From Sialis fuliginosa (lineage: Eukaryota; Arthropoda; Insecta; Megaloptera; Sialidae), in assembly GCA_961205875.1 (NCBI GenBank), contig OY540809.1, forward strand, positions 21,464,267 to 21,528,266: 64,000 bases of DNA, in the 5' to 3' direction. Under the pieces are notes generated by a model. That model did not search any database, was not told the DNA's origin, and was given only the letters and a program-made list of their open reading frames with translations. The number at the start of each line of letters is the position of its first letter. Positions within the stretch are counted from its first letter, which is position 1. Below, in pieces: positions 12,056 to 22,870 of the stretch. A program made the translations under genes and the position numbers.

Positions 12056-14877
12056 TTACTTAATTAAATTCAGGTATGATTCCTTGAGGTGATTTAGATT
12101 TTCTCTAGAGTTTAGACATTTAGGTTCTTTTAAGATATGTAACGATTCACTAAGTAATCTTTTTTTTAAATTAGGTTGAAAATCTAAAATTTCCACATCC
12201 TCATATTTAACTTCGTGACCAGTCTGTTGTATGTGAGTACGTAATGCGGTAACTTCATTTTTAGCATACTTATGACTGTTGATTCTCTTTTGTAAGTATT
12301 GTTTAGATTGCCCTAAGTAAGAATAATCACACGAACATTTAAGTTTATAAATAACATTAGAACATTTCATTTTTTCTGTTTTATTTTTTAATTTAGAGTA
12401 AAAAATTTTTGTAGTGTAATTATTTTTGTTAATCATCTTAATATTATGTCCAGAAGTAACCTTTTTCATTTTTTCAGATAAAATAGGTATATACGGGAAA
12501 GAAAAATAAAATTGATCGTCACCGAGATAATTGAAACTATCTGCAACAGCCTGAATATTACCATTTTTTTTATTATTATAACCATACAGTATACTTTTAA
12601 GTCTTTTATTTATAGTGTTTTTAAGGAAATTGATGGGGTAACCATTTACCCTAACGGTTTTGATCATACACGGTTTACACGCAGTATACACGCAGTATAC
12701 ACGCTGATTATTGCGCTTTTATGGGGTGTAGTCACCGTGTATATGACGTGTCCTTGGGAATTTTTTATACGGCGTTTATGCGATGTATACACGCCGTTTA
12801 CACGGTGATTATTCCGAATGTATCGCGTTTTCAACGCGTGTAACTTATAGAATTTACACGCAGTTTACACAGTGATTATTCGAATGTATCGCGTTTTCAT
12901 ACGTGTAGTAGACGTGTAACTAATAGAATTTACACAGTGATTACGTCGAATAAACCGTGTATGTTAACAGTATTTATACTTACAGCCCTACTTTTCGTTT
13001 AAAAAACAAGTAACATTTATAGCCTTTATAAAAACCACAAACATGATTCCCTAGCGAGAGGTAACTTGCGGTTTGTGTTTTTTATAGCGTATAAACTTCG
13101 CATATACACCGAATTTACACGAAGAATAACTTCTTGGTATACCCAGTACATTGTGTTTTTACCGCGTTTTTACTCAGTGTTTACACGCGTAAACACTGTA
13201 TAACACAAGTGTTTACTCAGAGTTTACTGCGTATGAATCGCGTGTAAACGGCACTATACACAGTGTAACGCGCGTATATAATTTTCCCAAGCACACGCCG
13301 TATACCGGGTGTTTACACGGTTGTTACACAGACTTTATGCGCATACAGCGTTTACACGCCATATACTGTGTGTATACTGCGCGTATACACACAGTATACG
13401 CGTGTACCCGAATCCGTTAGGGTAGTAAGAAAATATTGTAAACTTTGTTAAGTATTTGACTTCTAAATTTAATATTAGTGAATTTTATAGCCCGGTCTAA
13501 AATAGCTGTAATAACATTTCGTTTATGTTCAATGGAAGAATTAGAATTGTAGTTCAAATACCTAGCAGACCAAGTGGGTTTAGTATACCATATGGTTTCA
13601 ACTTTATTATGTTTATTAACCAAAATTTTTATATCTAAAAAACTAATTTCTCTATTTTGATTTTCAAGTTCATATGTAAATTGTAATTTATTATGAAAAG
13701 AATTAAAGCTATTGCATAAAGTTTCAATTTTATCAGAGGGTATTGCTGTAATGATGTCATCCACATATCTTTTAAAAAAAGGGATCTCAAAATCAACCCT
13801 TTTCAAAACAGAATCTTGTAGTTCGTTCATAATAATATCAGCCAAAACAACAGATAGAGATGAACCCATAGGAGCTCCATAAATTTGTGAATAAAATTGA
13901 TTTTTAAACTGGAAATATGAAGTATTGCAACAAAATTTTAAACCATCAATGAAATCATCCTTCTCTATATTAGTGTATTTTTTTATTTCTTCCCATTTAT
14001 TGGAGATAATCTCTATTGTAGTATCAATAGGTATGTTAGTAAATAAGGATTTAACATCAAGTGAGATTAATTTATAATTGTTAGGTATATGAAAATCATT
14101 AACAAATTCATGGAATTCCCATGAATCTCTCACGGTATTATTATTGTACGTAATATTTTTTAAAATATCAGAGAAAAATTTTGACAATTTTTGTTGTGGA
14201 CTATTATATGAAGCAACAATTGGTCTGACAGGATTATTTTCTTTATGCAATTTTATCAACCCATAAATTTGTGGAGGAGTACTATTATGCACTTTAAGTT
14301 GGTTACATAAATTCTGATCAATATAACCCTTTTCATAAAATTTTTGAATTATGTTATTATTTCTGTTCTGGAAAATATTAGTGGGGTCTCTATGGATTTT
14401 AAGATATGTTTCACCATCATCTAACAGCTCATACATTTTTTTATCATAATCTTCACTATCAATCAACACAGTTTTATTAGTTTTATCAGCACGAATAACT
14501 TTGATATTTTTATTTTCCTTAAAAAACTTTTTAGCATTAGAAACATCTTTAATTAGAGAAACATTATATTTACTATTCAAAAAATTGTTGTTTTTCATAT
14601 TATCCTTGTACTGATTAACATTAAAAATAAATTTATTTCTAATTAGGTTTTTTTCATTTTCATCTAGGTTGTCAATACCATATTCAAATGAAATTATCAT
14701 ATCATTGATAGGAAGATTTTTATTATTATAGGGTAAATTGAAGTTTGATCCAAGTTTTAATAAATTGTTAATATTATCTGGTATCTTGTTAGAGGTTAAG
14801 TTAACAACAAAATTTTCTTCATTGTGTATAAGAGGGTTAAATTCAATATCTTTTGGTAGCTTACCGTTATATTTGTT
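12056..14877 (-). pseudogene. Penelope-like RT/GIY-YIG polyprotein, copy A, split by an insertion
   Basis: Two open segments in the same original frame: 14877-13418 (N-terminal region and reverse transcriptase) and about 12649-12056 (C-terminal part and GIY-YIG endonuclease). The first contains the N-terminal signature IRADKTNKTVLIDSEDYDKK, the RT segment IYGLIKLHKENNPVRPIVAS, GAPMGSSLSVVLAD, the catalytic YVDD and FLDIK. The second contains the GIY-YIG region around VIYKLKCSCDYSYLGQS. The apparent Met start at 14937 is spurious: codons 5' of about 14877 translate a junction repeat and antisense of copy B. The true 5' end of the ORF is missing, and the insertion at 12650-13417 ends the RT half prematurely. 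Confidence 0.88.
12650..13417. mobile_element. TA-flanked TIR element of TACACG-like repeats, 768 bp
   Basis: Ends CCCTAACGG (left) and CCGTTAGGG (right), with TA on both sides; copy B carries the undisturbed site with a single TA (aaccatttagtaag in inverse). The interior is dominated by degenerate units such as GTATACACGC and TTTACACG in both orientations, and its middle (about 13020-13095) has an imperfect hairpin (aaaaaccacaaac ... gtttgtgtttttt). No open frame of its own; GC content is higher than the host DNA. The TA duplication suggests mobilisation by a Tc1/mariner-type or related transposase. The family is not one I recognise. Confidence 0.85.
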
Positions 14878-14915
14878 GTTACAATTGGTAACAGATGTTA
14901 CAATTGGTAACAGAA
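14878..14915 (+). repeat. 19-bp tandem duplication at the head-to-head junction
   Basis: GTTACAATTGGTAACAGAT at 14878-14896 is followed directly by GTTACAATTGGTAACAGAA at 14897-14915. It sits where copy A's unique 5' region stops and copy B begins; only the last few bases (from about 14911) also belong to copy B. Probably filler or a templated duplication made when the two copies joined. Confidence 0.75.
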
Positions 14916-16449
14916 CAGAAATAATAACATAATTCAAAAATTTTATGAAAAGGGTTATATTGATCAGAATTTATGTAACCAACTTAAAGTGCATAATAGT
15001 ACTCCTCCACAAATTTATGGGTTGATAAAATTGCATAAAGAAAATAATCCTGTCAGACCAATTGTTGCTTCATATAATAGTCCACAACAAAAATTGTCAA
15101 AATTTTTCTCTGATATTTTAAAAAATATTACGTACAATAATAATACCGTGAGAGATTCATGGGAATTCCATGAATTTGTTAATGATTTTCATATACCTAA
15201 CAATTATAAATTAATCTCACTTGATGTTAAATCCTTATTTACTAACATACCTATTGATACTACAATAGAGATTATCTCCAATAAATGGGAAGAAATAAAA
15301 AAATACACTAATATAGAGAAGGATGATTTCATTGATGGTTTAAAATTTTGTTGCAATACTTCATATTTCCAGTTTAAAAATCAATTTTATTCACAAATTT
15401 ATGGAGCTCCTATGGGTTCATCTCTATCTGTTGTTTTGGCTGATATTATTATGAACGAACTACAAGATTCTGTTTTGAAAAGGGTTGATTTTGAGATCCC
15501 TTTTTTTAAAAGATATGTGGATGACATCATTACAGCAATACCCTCTGATAAAATTGAAACTTTATGCAATAGCTTTAATTCTTTTCATAATAAATTACAA
15601 TTTACATATGAACTTGAAAATCAAAATAGAGAAATTAGTTTTTTAGATATAAAAATTTTGGTTAATAAACATAATAAAGTTGAAACCATATGGTATACTA
15701 AACCCACTTGGTCTGCTAGGTATTTGAACTACAATTCTAATTCTTCCATTGAACATAAACGAAATGTTATTACAGCTATTTTAGACCGGGCTATAAAATT
15801 CACTAATATTAAATTTAGAAGTCAAATACTTAACAAAGTTTACAATATTTTCTTACTAAATGGTTACCCCATCAATTTCCTTAAAAACACTATAAATAAA
15901 AGACTTAAAAGTATACTGTATGGTTATAATAATAAAAAAAATGGTAATATTCAGGCTGTTGCAGATAGTTCCAATTATCTCGGTGACGATCAATTTTATT
16001 TTTCTTTCCCGTATATACCTATTTTATCTGAAAAAATGAAAAAGGTTACTTCTGGACATAATATTAAGATGATTAACAAAAATAATTACACTACAAAAAT
16101 TTTTTACTCTAAATTAAAAAATAAAACAGAAAAAATGAAATGTTCTAATGTTATTTATAAACTTAAATGTTCGTGTGATTATTCTTACTTAGGGCAATCT
16201 AAACAATACTTACAAAAGAGAATCAACAGTCATAAGTATGCTAAAAATGAAGTTACCGCATTACGTACTCACATACAACAGACTGGTCACGAAGTTAAAT
16301 ATGAGGATGTGGAAATTTTAGATTTTCAACCTAATTTAAAAAAAAGATTACTTAGTGAATCGTTACATATCTTAAAAGAACCTAAATGTCTAAACTCTAG
16401 AGAAAATCTAAATCACCTCAAGGAATCATACCTGAATTTAATTAAGTAA
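14911..16449 (+). CDS. Penelope-like reverse transcriptase / GIY-YIG endonuclease, copy B (5'-truncated, otherwise open)
   Basis: Open from 14911, directly after an in-frame TAA, to TAA at 16447-16449: 512 codons with no ATG at the truncated start. The first Met candidates are internal, so it is unlikely to be translated normally. Counting from 14911, the RT region has IYGLIKLHKENNPVRPIVAS (about 34-53), LISLDVKSLF (101-110), the GAPMGSS motif (155-161), catalytic YVDD (192-195) and FLDIK (234-238). The C-terminal GIY-YIG nuclease has VIYKLKCSCDYSYLGQS (394-410) with paired Cys, a downstream KRINSHK and a late Glu in LNSREN, where the catalytic Glu is expected. In this family the RT primes on a nicked target while the GIY-YIG domain cuts DNA. 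Confidence 0.92.
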   Translation, partial: QNRNNNIIQKFYEKGYIDQNLCNQLKVHNSTPPQIYGLIKLHKENNPVRPIVASYNSPQQKLSKFFSDILKNITYNNNTVRDSWEFHEFVNDFHIPNNYKLISLDVKSLFTNIPIDTTIEIISNKWEEIKKYTNIEKDDFIDGLKFCCNTSYFQFKNQFYSQIYGAPMGSSLSVVLADIIMNELQDSVLKRVDFEIPFFKRYVDDIITAIPSDKIETLCNSFNSFHNKLQFTYELENQNREISFLDIKILVNKHNKVETIWYTKPTWSARYLNYNSNSSIEHKRNVITAILDRAIKFTNIKFRSQILNKVYNIFLLNGYPINFLKNTINKRLKSILYGYNNKKNGNIQAVADSSNYLGDDQFYFSFPYIPILSEKMKKVTSGHNIKMINKNNYTTKIFYSKLKNKTEKMKCSNVIYKLKCSCDYSYLGQSKQYLQKRINSHKYAKNEVTALRTHIQQTGHEVKYEDVEILDFQPNLKKRLLSESLHILKEPKCLNSRENLNHLKESYLNLIK

Positions 16450-17149
16450 TATTTCCTCCTGGTTTGTTGTATTGTTCCCCAGTTGTTTATGATTGTTTCT
16501 TTTTTCATTTTTGATTGTTTGATTTAGGTTTTTAGGTTGTTTTTGGTATTTTCATGTTATCCTCTTGTTTGAAATTTCTAGGTTACCTTTTGTTTGTGGA
16601 TGACATTTAACATAGATGAAATTTTGTTTCCATAGATAAAAATAAAAAACAAAACTAATGTAACAATTTTGTAATACTGGTGTTTTACTTGAAACACTAG
16701 TAATCTTATTTTTTCTTTTTTGTCTGTTACTTATATTGATATTTGTAACTAGATTTAAGTTTAATAGTTGTTTTATCGTGTTATATTGCGTTTTATCTTA
16801 TTATAAATTTACGTTTCATCAGAATATAATGTGATAAAAAAAGAAAATTTTTCAATTTTAAATTGTTTTTAATACTATGTTTAAGTTTTATATGTTTTTA
16901 AAAAAAAAAAAGAAAAAATGGTTTGCAATGATTTTATCTGTTTTAAATTCACATCAACATGGTTATAATTCTCTTTTGTTAAATTTAAAAGGATTTTTGA
17001 TGTAATATGCATGGATTTGTACCTGCATATTTGTACACATTTTACTGTTTAAAGAGTAAGTTTTCTTAAAAAATATTTGTAATCTGTTAATATCTAGTCA
17101 TCTATTTATGTTTTTTGCTCATTTTTGTATATTTCTTATAGAATTATGT

Positions 17150-17225
17150 TTGTCCATTTCTGATGAAGACAAAAAATTGTCGAAAATTATAAAAAAGCGC
17201 TGATAATTAAATATGATTGGAACTA
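17150..17225 (+). ncRNA. Hammerhead-ribozyme-like motif in the Penelope-like 3' region
   Basis: CTGATGA (17160-17166), then a short helix GAC ... GTC closing an A/T loop, then GAAA (17182-17185), then a possible helix ATTAT ... ATAAT (17186-17207) followed by TA. This is the order of conserved parts of a type I hammerhead; Penelope-like elements are known to encode such motifs. Against it, one extra A separates CTGATGA from the helix, and stem I (CCATTT with AAAT ... TGG) is weak. The same motif is on the minus strand of copy A (about 11281-11356). Activity is uncertain. Confidence 0.35.
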
Positions 17226-17320
17226 TATTTTAGTATTTAATTATTTTTTGACCTTTAATAAAAACCCCTAGAAATGGTATGTTAAATATTATCAAGAATA
17301 ATGGTCATATATATGAATAC

Positions 17321-17321
<1 letters not shown>

Positions 17322-17401
<80 letters not shown>
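17322..17401. repeat. (AT)n microsatellite, about 80 bp
   Basis: Uninterrupted dinucleotide tract just beyond the 3' end of copy B. Copy A also abuts a shorter AT tract (about 11197-11211), so the element may target or generate such tracts. Confidence 0.95.
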
Positions 17402-17404
<3 letters not shown>

Positions 17405-17572
17405 TAATAACCTTGCTACAGTGCTATAAAGTTATGCTCATAATACCATGGTAAAACATCGAAAAAAATCACTCTCTTCTCTAGCTGCACATAGTGTTGT
17501 CAGATTGGTTCTATTCAATCTGTTGATATGTCGATTCTTTGTTAAAGTTTACTACATTCCATGGTTATGTTA

Positions 17573-17851
17573 TGTCCGGTATTATAAAGGAGCTAGCAAA
17601 TTTGCTAGCTAGCAAGCACCTTGTGATAGTATCTATGGATTAGCTATGAAATTTAGAGCAGTGTAACATAATTAGCGACTCTGACCGTACAAAATAATTT
17701 TCATAATATCGCCACTGTTTTAACACCGTTGGTGTTTACATACCATGTGTGAGCGAAAATTGTCAAACAGTTCATGAAACTAAAGGAGAACTGTCAGATA
17801 TGTTGAAACCTCATTTGAAATTACTTGCTAGCACGTTTATAATACCGGACA
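17573..17851. mobile_element. TGTCCGG-ended MITE, 279 bp, best-preserved copy
   Basis: TIRs TGTCCGGTATTATAAA and (inverted) TTTATAATACCGGACA, flanked by TTA on both sides. Inside the TIRs lie GCTAGCAAATTTGCTAGC-type palindromes. Other members: 19446-19680 (right end decayed), 30105-30290 (partial, inverted), 52384-52681 (left end decayed), 4024-4275 (ends lost) and a fragment at 62926. No coding capacity. A 3-bp TTA duplication is unusual enough that I leave the superfamily open. Confidence 0.8.
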
Positions 17852-18729
17852 TTAGGGTCGTTTTCTTAATTTTAAAGCTAAACGCTTCGACATATTTTGA
17901 TAAAAAAAATTGTTTTTGAAATAAAATTGTATTTTAATAGACAAACATGGAACGAAAAGTATTTGTCTCGACTTGAAATGGAAGAATCAATTTAAAATTT
18001 TTAAATCGGAGAGTAATTATTTTGTCTCATTTAAAAACGATCACAAAGCTTCTCGTATCTTAGATATTGCGAAGAAGCAATGTTGAATACAATTAATGTA
18101 TAGAAATGCATTAGTTATTTTCATAAAAATTTAATATTATAAAATGTAATCCATCAATAGATATAAATACTTTTCACGTAATAATTGCATTTCTCTCCAT
18201 CATGTCATTATATTAAATATGCTTTTAAAACGGTTCAAACAGCGCAAAAAAAATCATCCATCAATTATAACTGTATTTCCTTTATTTGCATTTCATAGAA
18301 GACATTAATATCAATAATAACACTTACTGTAATGCAAACGTTTCAAAATAAAGAACCATAGAATGAAAATATACCCGCAGTAATCATGATTCATCAATAC
18401 CTTCTTATGTTATTTTCAATCTCTTCGTTCATACCATTCATCTTTCTAGAAACAACATTTTATCTTATTCTCTTTTTTTCTCGTGCGTTTTTCATTGTCA
18501 AAAAGTATAATTTGAAATGTAGTACTGCGTATTCTCTAAGTATATTATGTTTTTCTCTTTGGAAGAACATAGCTAATTGTAACATATATATGAAACAAAG
18601 AAGATAAGTCGATTACATTTATAAATACTGTCCTTCTTTATTATTTTCATGATTTTGGTTTCATGTCTTCTGACAGTGCAATAAGAACCTTATTACTTCC
18701 ATGTTCCGAAGGAAATGGAAGTATTGTCA

Positions 18730-18960
18730 TACCGTCGAAAAATCATATCCCAGATAAGAGCATATTCTGATTGCGCTACCTTCAAAACTTAAAGAAAAAT
18801 TAATTTCCGCATGGCGGCTTTAAGTGTGTCTGTGTGTTTGTGTGTCTGGATGTAGAATTTTCTTTCGTTCACGATAACTACTGTAAAAATGAACCGATTT
18901 GAATTATTTTTTGGGAAAATGTTTATCTCAGTGAGTACTCCAGACCAAAAAAAATTGTTG
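18730..18960 (+). repeat. Dispersed repeat with 'ccgcatggcggct' core, copy 1
   Basis: Shares 'tccgcatggcggct', 'cacgataactactgtaaaaa', 'tgaaccgatttgaattattt' and 'gtgagtactcc' with 32725-32935. It looks like the 3' portion of a retroelement but no coding part is present. The open frame starting at 18889 is inside it and not a gene. Confidence 0.55.
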
Positions 18961-19169
18961 GGGGTCTATGATCCACATGCCCCTCTCACCACCCCCCCTC
19001 AAAAAAGTGAAAAAATAAGAAAAAGAAAATTTATAATAAAATGGTTCATATTAATTAAAAATATTTTAAATATAAACAAAAATATTTTGAAATATATTTG
19101 AAAATTGAAATATAATGAAACATTTCACTTCCAAGGAAGGTAAAATATCGAAATTGATTTTGATTGCTG

Positions 19170-19375
19170 CTAACCTATCTATTTATTTCTAAGACAGGAC
19201 CTGGTGTTTCCTGAGAGTTATATTTTTTATATATTTTATAATTTTAAACGATTTTCTCAGTAACTATTACTGAACGAATTTTATTCCGGTTTTCATTCTG
19301 GTATATAATATTTAATATAAAAGTGTATAATTTGTGAATATTAACTTGGGTAACACCGGGTTAAATGCGCTAGTC
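19170..19375 (+). repeat. Dispersed repeat with 'agtagttactgag' core, copy 2 (inverted)
   Basis: Reads 'ttgctgctaacctatctatt', 'aagacaggacctggtgtttc' and 'ttttctcagtaactattact' in the order opposite to the copy at 2592, ending 'ggtaacaccgggtt'. Confidence 0.5.
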
Positions 19376-19445
19376 TTAAATAAAATTCATAATTTCAAAA
19401 TCTACTTTACTTAAAATTCTATTAGACAAAAAAATCATTTTTTAA

Positions 19446-19680
19446 TGTCCGGTATTATAAAGGAGCTAACAAAATGTGTTGGCTAACAAGCACTTTTTAA
19501 AACAGTGATGATATTATGAAAATTATTTCGTACTGTCAGAATCACCAACTGTATCATAATAAGTAAAAGTATCATTGATTAAAACTCGAAAAAAAATCCA
19601 TAGATAAAAGCAAATAATTAATCACCAGTTGAAAGTGCTTGTTAACTAACAAATTTTGTTAAATCCTTTATAACACAATA
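19446..19680. mobile_element. TGTCCGG-ended MITE, copy 2
   Basis: The left end TGTCCGGTATTATAAAGG is intact; the interior has 'ctaacaaaatgtgttggcta' and the matching 'gttaactaacaaattttgt'. The right end has decayed to 'cctttataacacaatag'. Confidence 0.7.
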
Positions 19681-20468
19681 GATGCAATACAGTTACAGAG
19701 AAATAGTAAAAACAAATTTAGAAAATACGTAGTTCAATATTAATAATTTATGAAATGATCTTGAATGTTTTACGTTGTTTTCTATTTGTATTATTAAACA
19801 ATCGATAATCTAGAATCTACATATTATAATACAATGTCGACTGATAATTTTATGAATGTATCATTCCTGCGGGACTTGAGCTCTAAGGAGTATGAATGAT
19901 CAAACCGGAGAACAAAAAGATCACGAAGTAAATAAGAGTAAACACAATTTCCTGCCTATCGTGTACAAAAAAATGCTTATCTTTTTAATGCCGTACACAT
20001 CTTTTGTACAAATTGGGGGTTTCTTTATCCTATTTTAAAATTAATGTTTGCAATTATGATACATCGATACATAAAGTAACAGTATTTATTTATAAAAATA
20101 TTTATTATGACTAATATTTTTCAATTAAGAGGTATTATAAAAATAAAATATAAATTTAGTTATTTGTGACCTCCGACAAAATAAAGTACTAACGCCAATG
20201 TATATTTATTACTTTATACACTTTTGAATTCTACAGTTTTATATTGATCTTACATTATTCTGCGATGCCAGGAAACATTAGTGTTTTCATAAAAAATACT
20301 GGTATATTTCAAACATTATTTACTTTTTATTAGAAATTTTGAATTGAAAATACATTACGTATAATATATATTTTATTCATTGAATATTTACATATTTTAT
20401 ACACGTAATATTTACGTATATTTTATTTTCTTGATTTTTCAAAAAGAAAAATATTTTGATAAAAATAC

Positions 20469-20658
20469 TCACTTAAACTAAAAACATACACCTTAACCAC
20501 AATAAAACAATGTCACTCGACACGTGTTTCGATTTCACAAGAAGTCCTCATCCAGACTGTAACTATTAGGCTCCTGTTGAGGACTTCTTGTGAAATCGAA
20601 ACACGTGTCAAGTTAATTGTTTTATTGTGGTTAAGGTGTATATTTTTAGTTTAAGTGA
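20469..20658. repeat. 190-bp near-perfect foldback
   Basis: Arms of about 80 bp: 'tcacttaaactaaaaacata', 'caccttaaccacaataaaac' and 'acgtgtttcgatttcacaag' recur inverted on the right ('cttgtgaaatcgaaacacgt', 'gttttattgtggttaaggtg'). The arm contains GGATGAGGAC ... TCGAAACACG, again similar to the ends of Penelope-like elements (see the 9268 copy). Confidence 0.75.
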
Positions 20659-22734
20659 CTAAGAAACCACAGTTTCTCCGTTTTTTCATTAAAGTATTAA
20701 TTAATTATCATAAATCTAATGTTTTAAATATAAGAATTGTATTTTCTGGTTTCCATTTAAAAAAATGAAGTTGACCTCAGAATGGGTTTCACTCAAAATC
20801 AAAAATTTTACCTCCATTGGTTTTCTTTCTCCAAACCCCGAAATTTTTGTACCAAATAATTTCCCTGAAAAACTTTAACTTTCGAGTATGCTCTACACAA
20901 CTCGAATAACATTCAATATATAATTTAACCCTTAACTGATATCGTAAATTTTATAAACGTAACTGGTATCATGGAGTATTTGCGGCCCCCACTGAAAATT
21001 AACTTTTGGCAAGCTAGTGTCAATAATGAGAGTGGATAACATTTTATTAATGCATGGTAAATAATACTCTCATTTTATGTAATCAACTAGTTTTTATTAG
21101 TATTATTGTACTAAATTGAGCTATAATTTTTTTTTGATGTTTTTAGATACCTACAAAAACTGAAAAAATTAACTTTATGAAAGTGTTTAACAAAAATATG
21201 TTTTCTTTCTTACCTAAAAAAAATATTTTTATAAGTATGCCTCTTATTAACAATTAAAAAAAAATTAACAGGTATCGTGGGGGCCGGCCAGCCCTTCACA
21301 CACATATACCTCCGTCCTTGAAGGTGTTATAGCACCGAAAATCCGGCATCCGATGCGAGTAGTGACGTAATGAAATTACTTAAAATGGCGGGTGCGCACG
21401 ATTCTTAGATTTAAAAAAAAACATGACCGGGCCCCACGATGCCAGTTAAGTGTTAAAGTTATTAGAATTACGAAATCCAAAATCTAATATTAATTTTGTT
21501 TTTACAATGTAAAGCCCAGTATTATAAAAAAAACTGTGTTTGTGTACTTACGTACGCGCATTAGAAATTATACTTCTTTGGTGTTATGACATCTAGTGTG
21601 CAAATGCAAAATTAAAGAACAGAAATCTGCATTATCTACACCTAACCTAACTTCATGATGTTAAAGTGTTTCCGTTGCATGCAAGGCGCATTTCATTTCC
21701 GTTGCATTTCTAAAATTTCACCCTGTATAACTTCAAAAATAGTGGTAATCAATTGTAAGCTTAGATTGTTTGTTATAATCATTCAGTAGGTTACTTATGA
21801 TAAAATAAAAATAATAACATTCTATGAACGCCTATGGCCTGCCATCATTATTTAACAAAGATTGTAAAGAAAAATGTCTGTAGTATCACAGTATCACAGA
21901 ATAAAAAATGGCTACATAAAATAAATATAAAACGTCAAAGAGTATTGAAAATGCATACACTACATTTCTTTCCAATGCTTATGTAATGTATGTTACGGAG
22001 TGAGTATTGGATTAAAGTCACATAGACTATAAATTTCTAGTTGAATGCAGCTTGTTTGATACTAATGTATGTATTTATACATCTGCAAACATTGCAGTAA
22101 TCAATACTGGTCTTAATGGCAACATGAGTCAGTGGTGCAATATAGCGGAAAAGGTTTGTTGAGGTTTCCAGGGAAAATAATATTTTATGAATTTTATACT
22201 AATATAAAAATGTATTACATTATTGATTTTATAATTATCATATAAATCCGTCCAATACTTTAAAAATACAGGAACACGAAAAAAAAGTCTTGTCCACCAG
22301 ACAAGACAAACATTTCTATACGTTTTTGGGATCGCTGAATCCAAATCCGTGATTGGTTTGGCTCGGTGAGGTCGCATTTCTTTCCTAACCTCAAAAAAGT
22401 AATTACAGTTAAAACATTCATTGAAATTTACAGCAATTACTTCAAAATAGTTATTAAAAAACCGATATAATTTTTTTGTATTCAGCGTTCTGTTCATAGA
22501 ACTTGTTAGTCATTTTTGAGCATTTAAGAGGGACCCCCTTCGTAGGTCCTTCGAGAAATAAAGAACGAGATATCACAGGCAAAGATGAAAGTAAATTTTC
22601 TTCGACATATTGGGGCTAGTTTTCGGTTTTTAATCATTCTTTTGAAATTATAAATGTAATACGATCTGGCCGAGTCAAATGGTGGACAAAATAAGTTTTT
22701 TTTGTATGCCTATGTAATTTATATCTACATAGTA

Positions 22735-22870
22735 TAAAATAAAGTCCCCCACCGTGTCTATCTGTCTGTGTACAATTTTCTCAGTAACTACTGAACGGAT
22801 TTAATTCCAGTTTTCACTAATAGATAGAGTGTTTCTCACAAGGAAGGTTTAGGTGTATAACTTATGGATA
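22735..22870 (+). repeat. Dispersed repeat with 'agtaactactgaacgg' core, copy 3
   Basis: Contains 'gtctatctgtctgtgtac', 'ttctcagtaactactgaacg' and 'ttccagttttcac', in the same orientation as the copy at 19170. Confidence 0.45.

Larger units (their letters stand above)
11212..14877 (-). mobile_element. Penelope-like element copy A, interrupted
   Basis: The minus-strand copy runs from an incomplete 5' end near 14877 to a 3' end near 11212, next to an AT microsatellite. The 3' untranslated region (11212-12055) and coding region match copy B at nearly every base I compared; I saw one substitution (Phe versus Ser codon near 12534) and a homopolymer length change. A 768-bp element at 12650-13417 interrupts the coding sequence. 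It extends about 0.5 kb further 5' than copy B (14366-14877), so it alone preserves the N-terminal part of the polyprotein. Confidence 0.88.
14911..17294 (+). mobile_element. Penelope-like element copy B (5'-truncated, full 3' end)
   Basis: Homology to copy A starts at 'cagaacagaaataataac' (14911) and ends at 'gttaaatattatca' (17294), followed by unrelated sequence and a long AT microsatellite. The 0.85-kb 3' untranslated part (16450-17294) is retained. The arrangement is head-to-head with copy A, so the pair forms a palindrome with arms of about 2.4 kb around a 0.5-kb unique centre. Confidence 0.9.

Noticed and set aside
12056..12808. Frames 12056-12691 (minus) and 12512-12808 (plus) as separate genes
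   Set aside because: The first is the 3' half of the interrupted Penelope-like ORF with a false start in the inserted element. The second is its antisense plus insert sequence.
12650..13417. GTTAGGG at the insert's end as telomeric repeat
   Set aside because: The motif occurs once at each end as part of the TIR and is not in tandem; insect telomere arrays would be tandem TTAGG.
22129..22497. 122-codon minus-strand open frame
   Set aside because: Phe/Asn/Tyr/Ile-rich translation expected from AT-rich DNA, no motif and no supporting splice or start context. A shorter real fragment cannot be excluded around 22280-22400.
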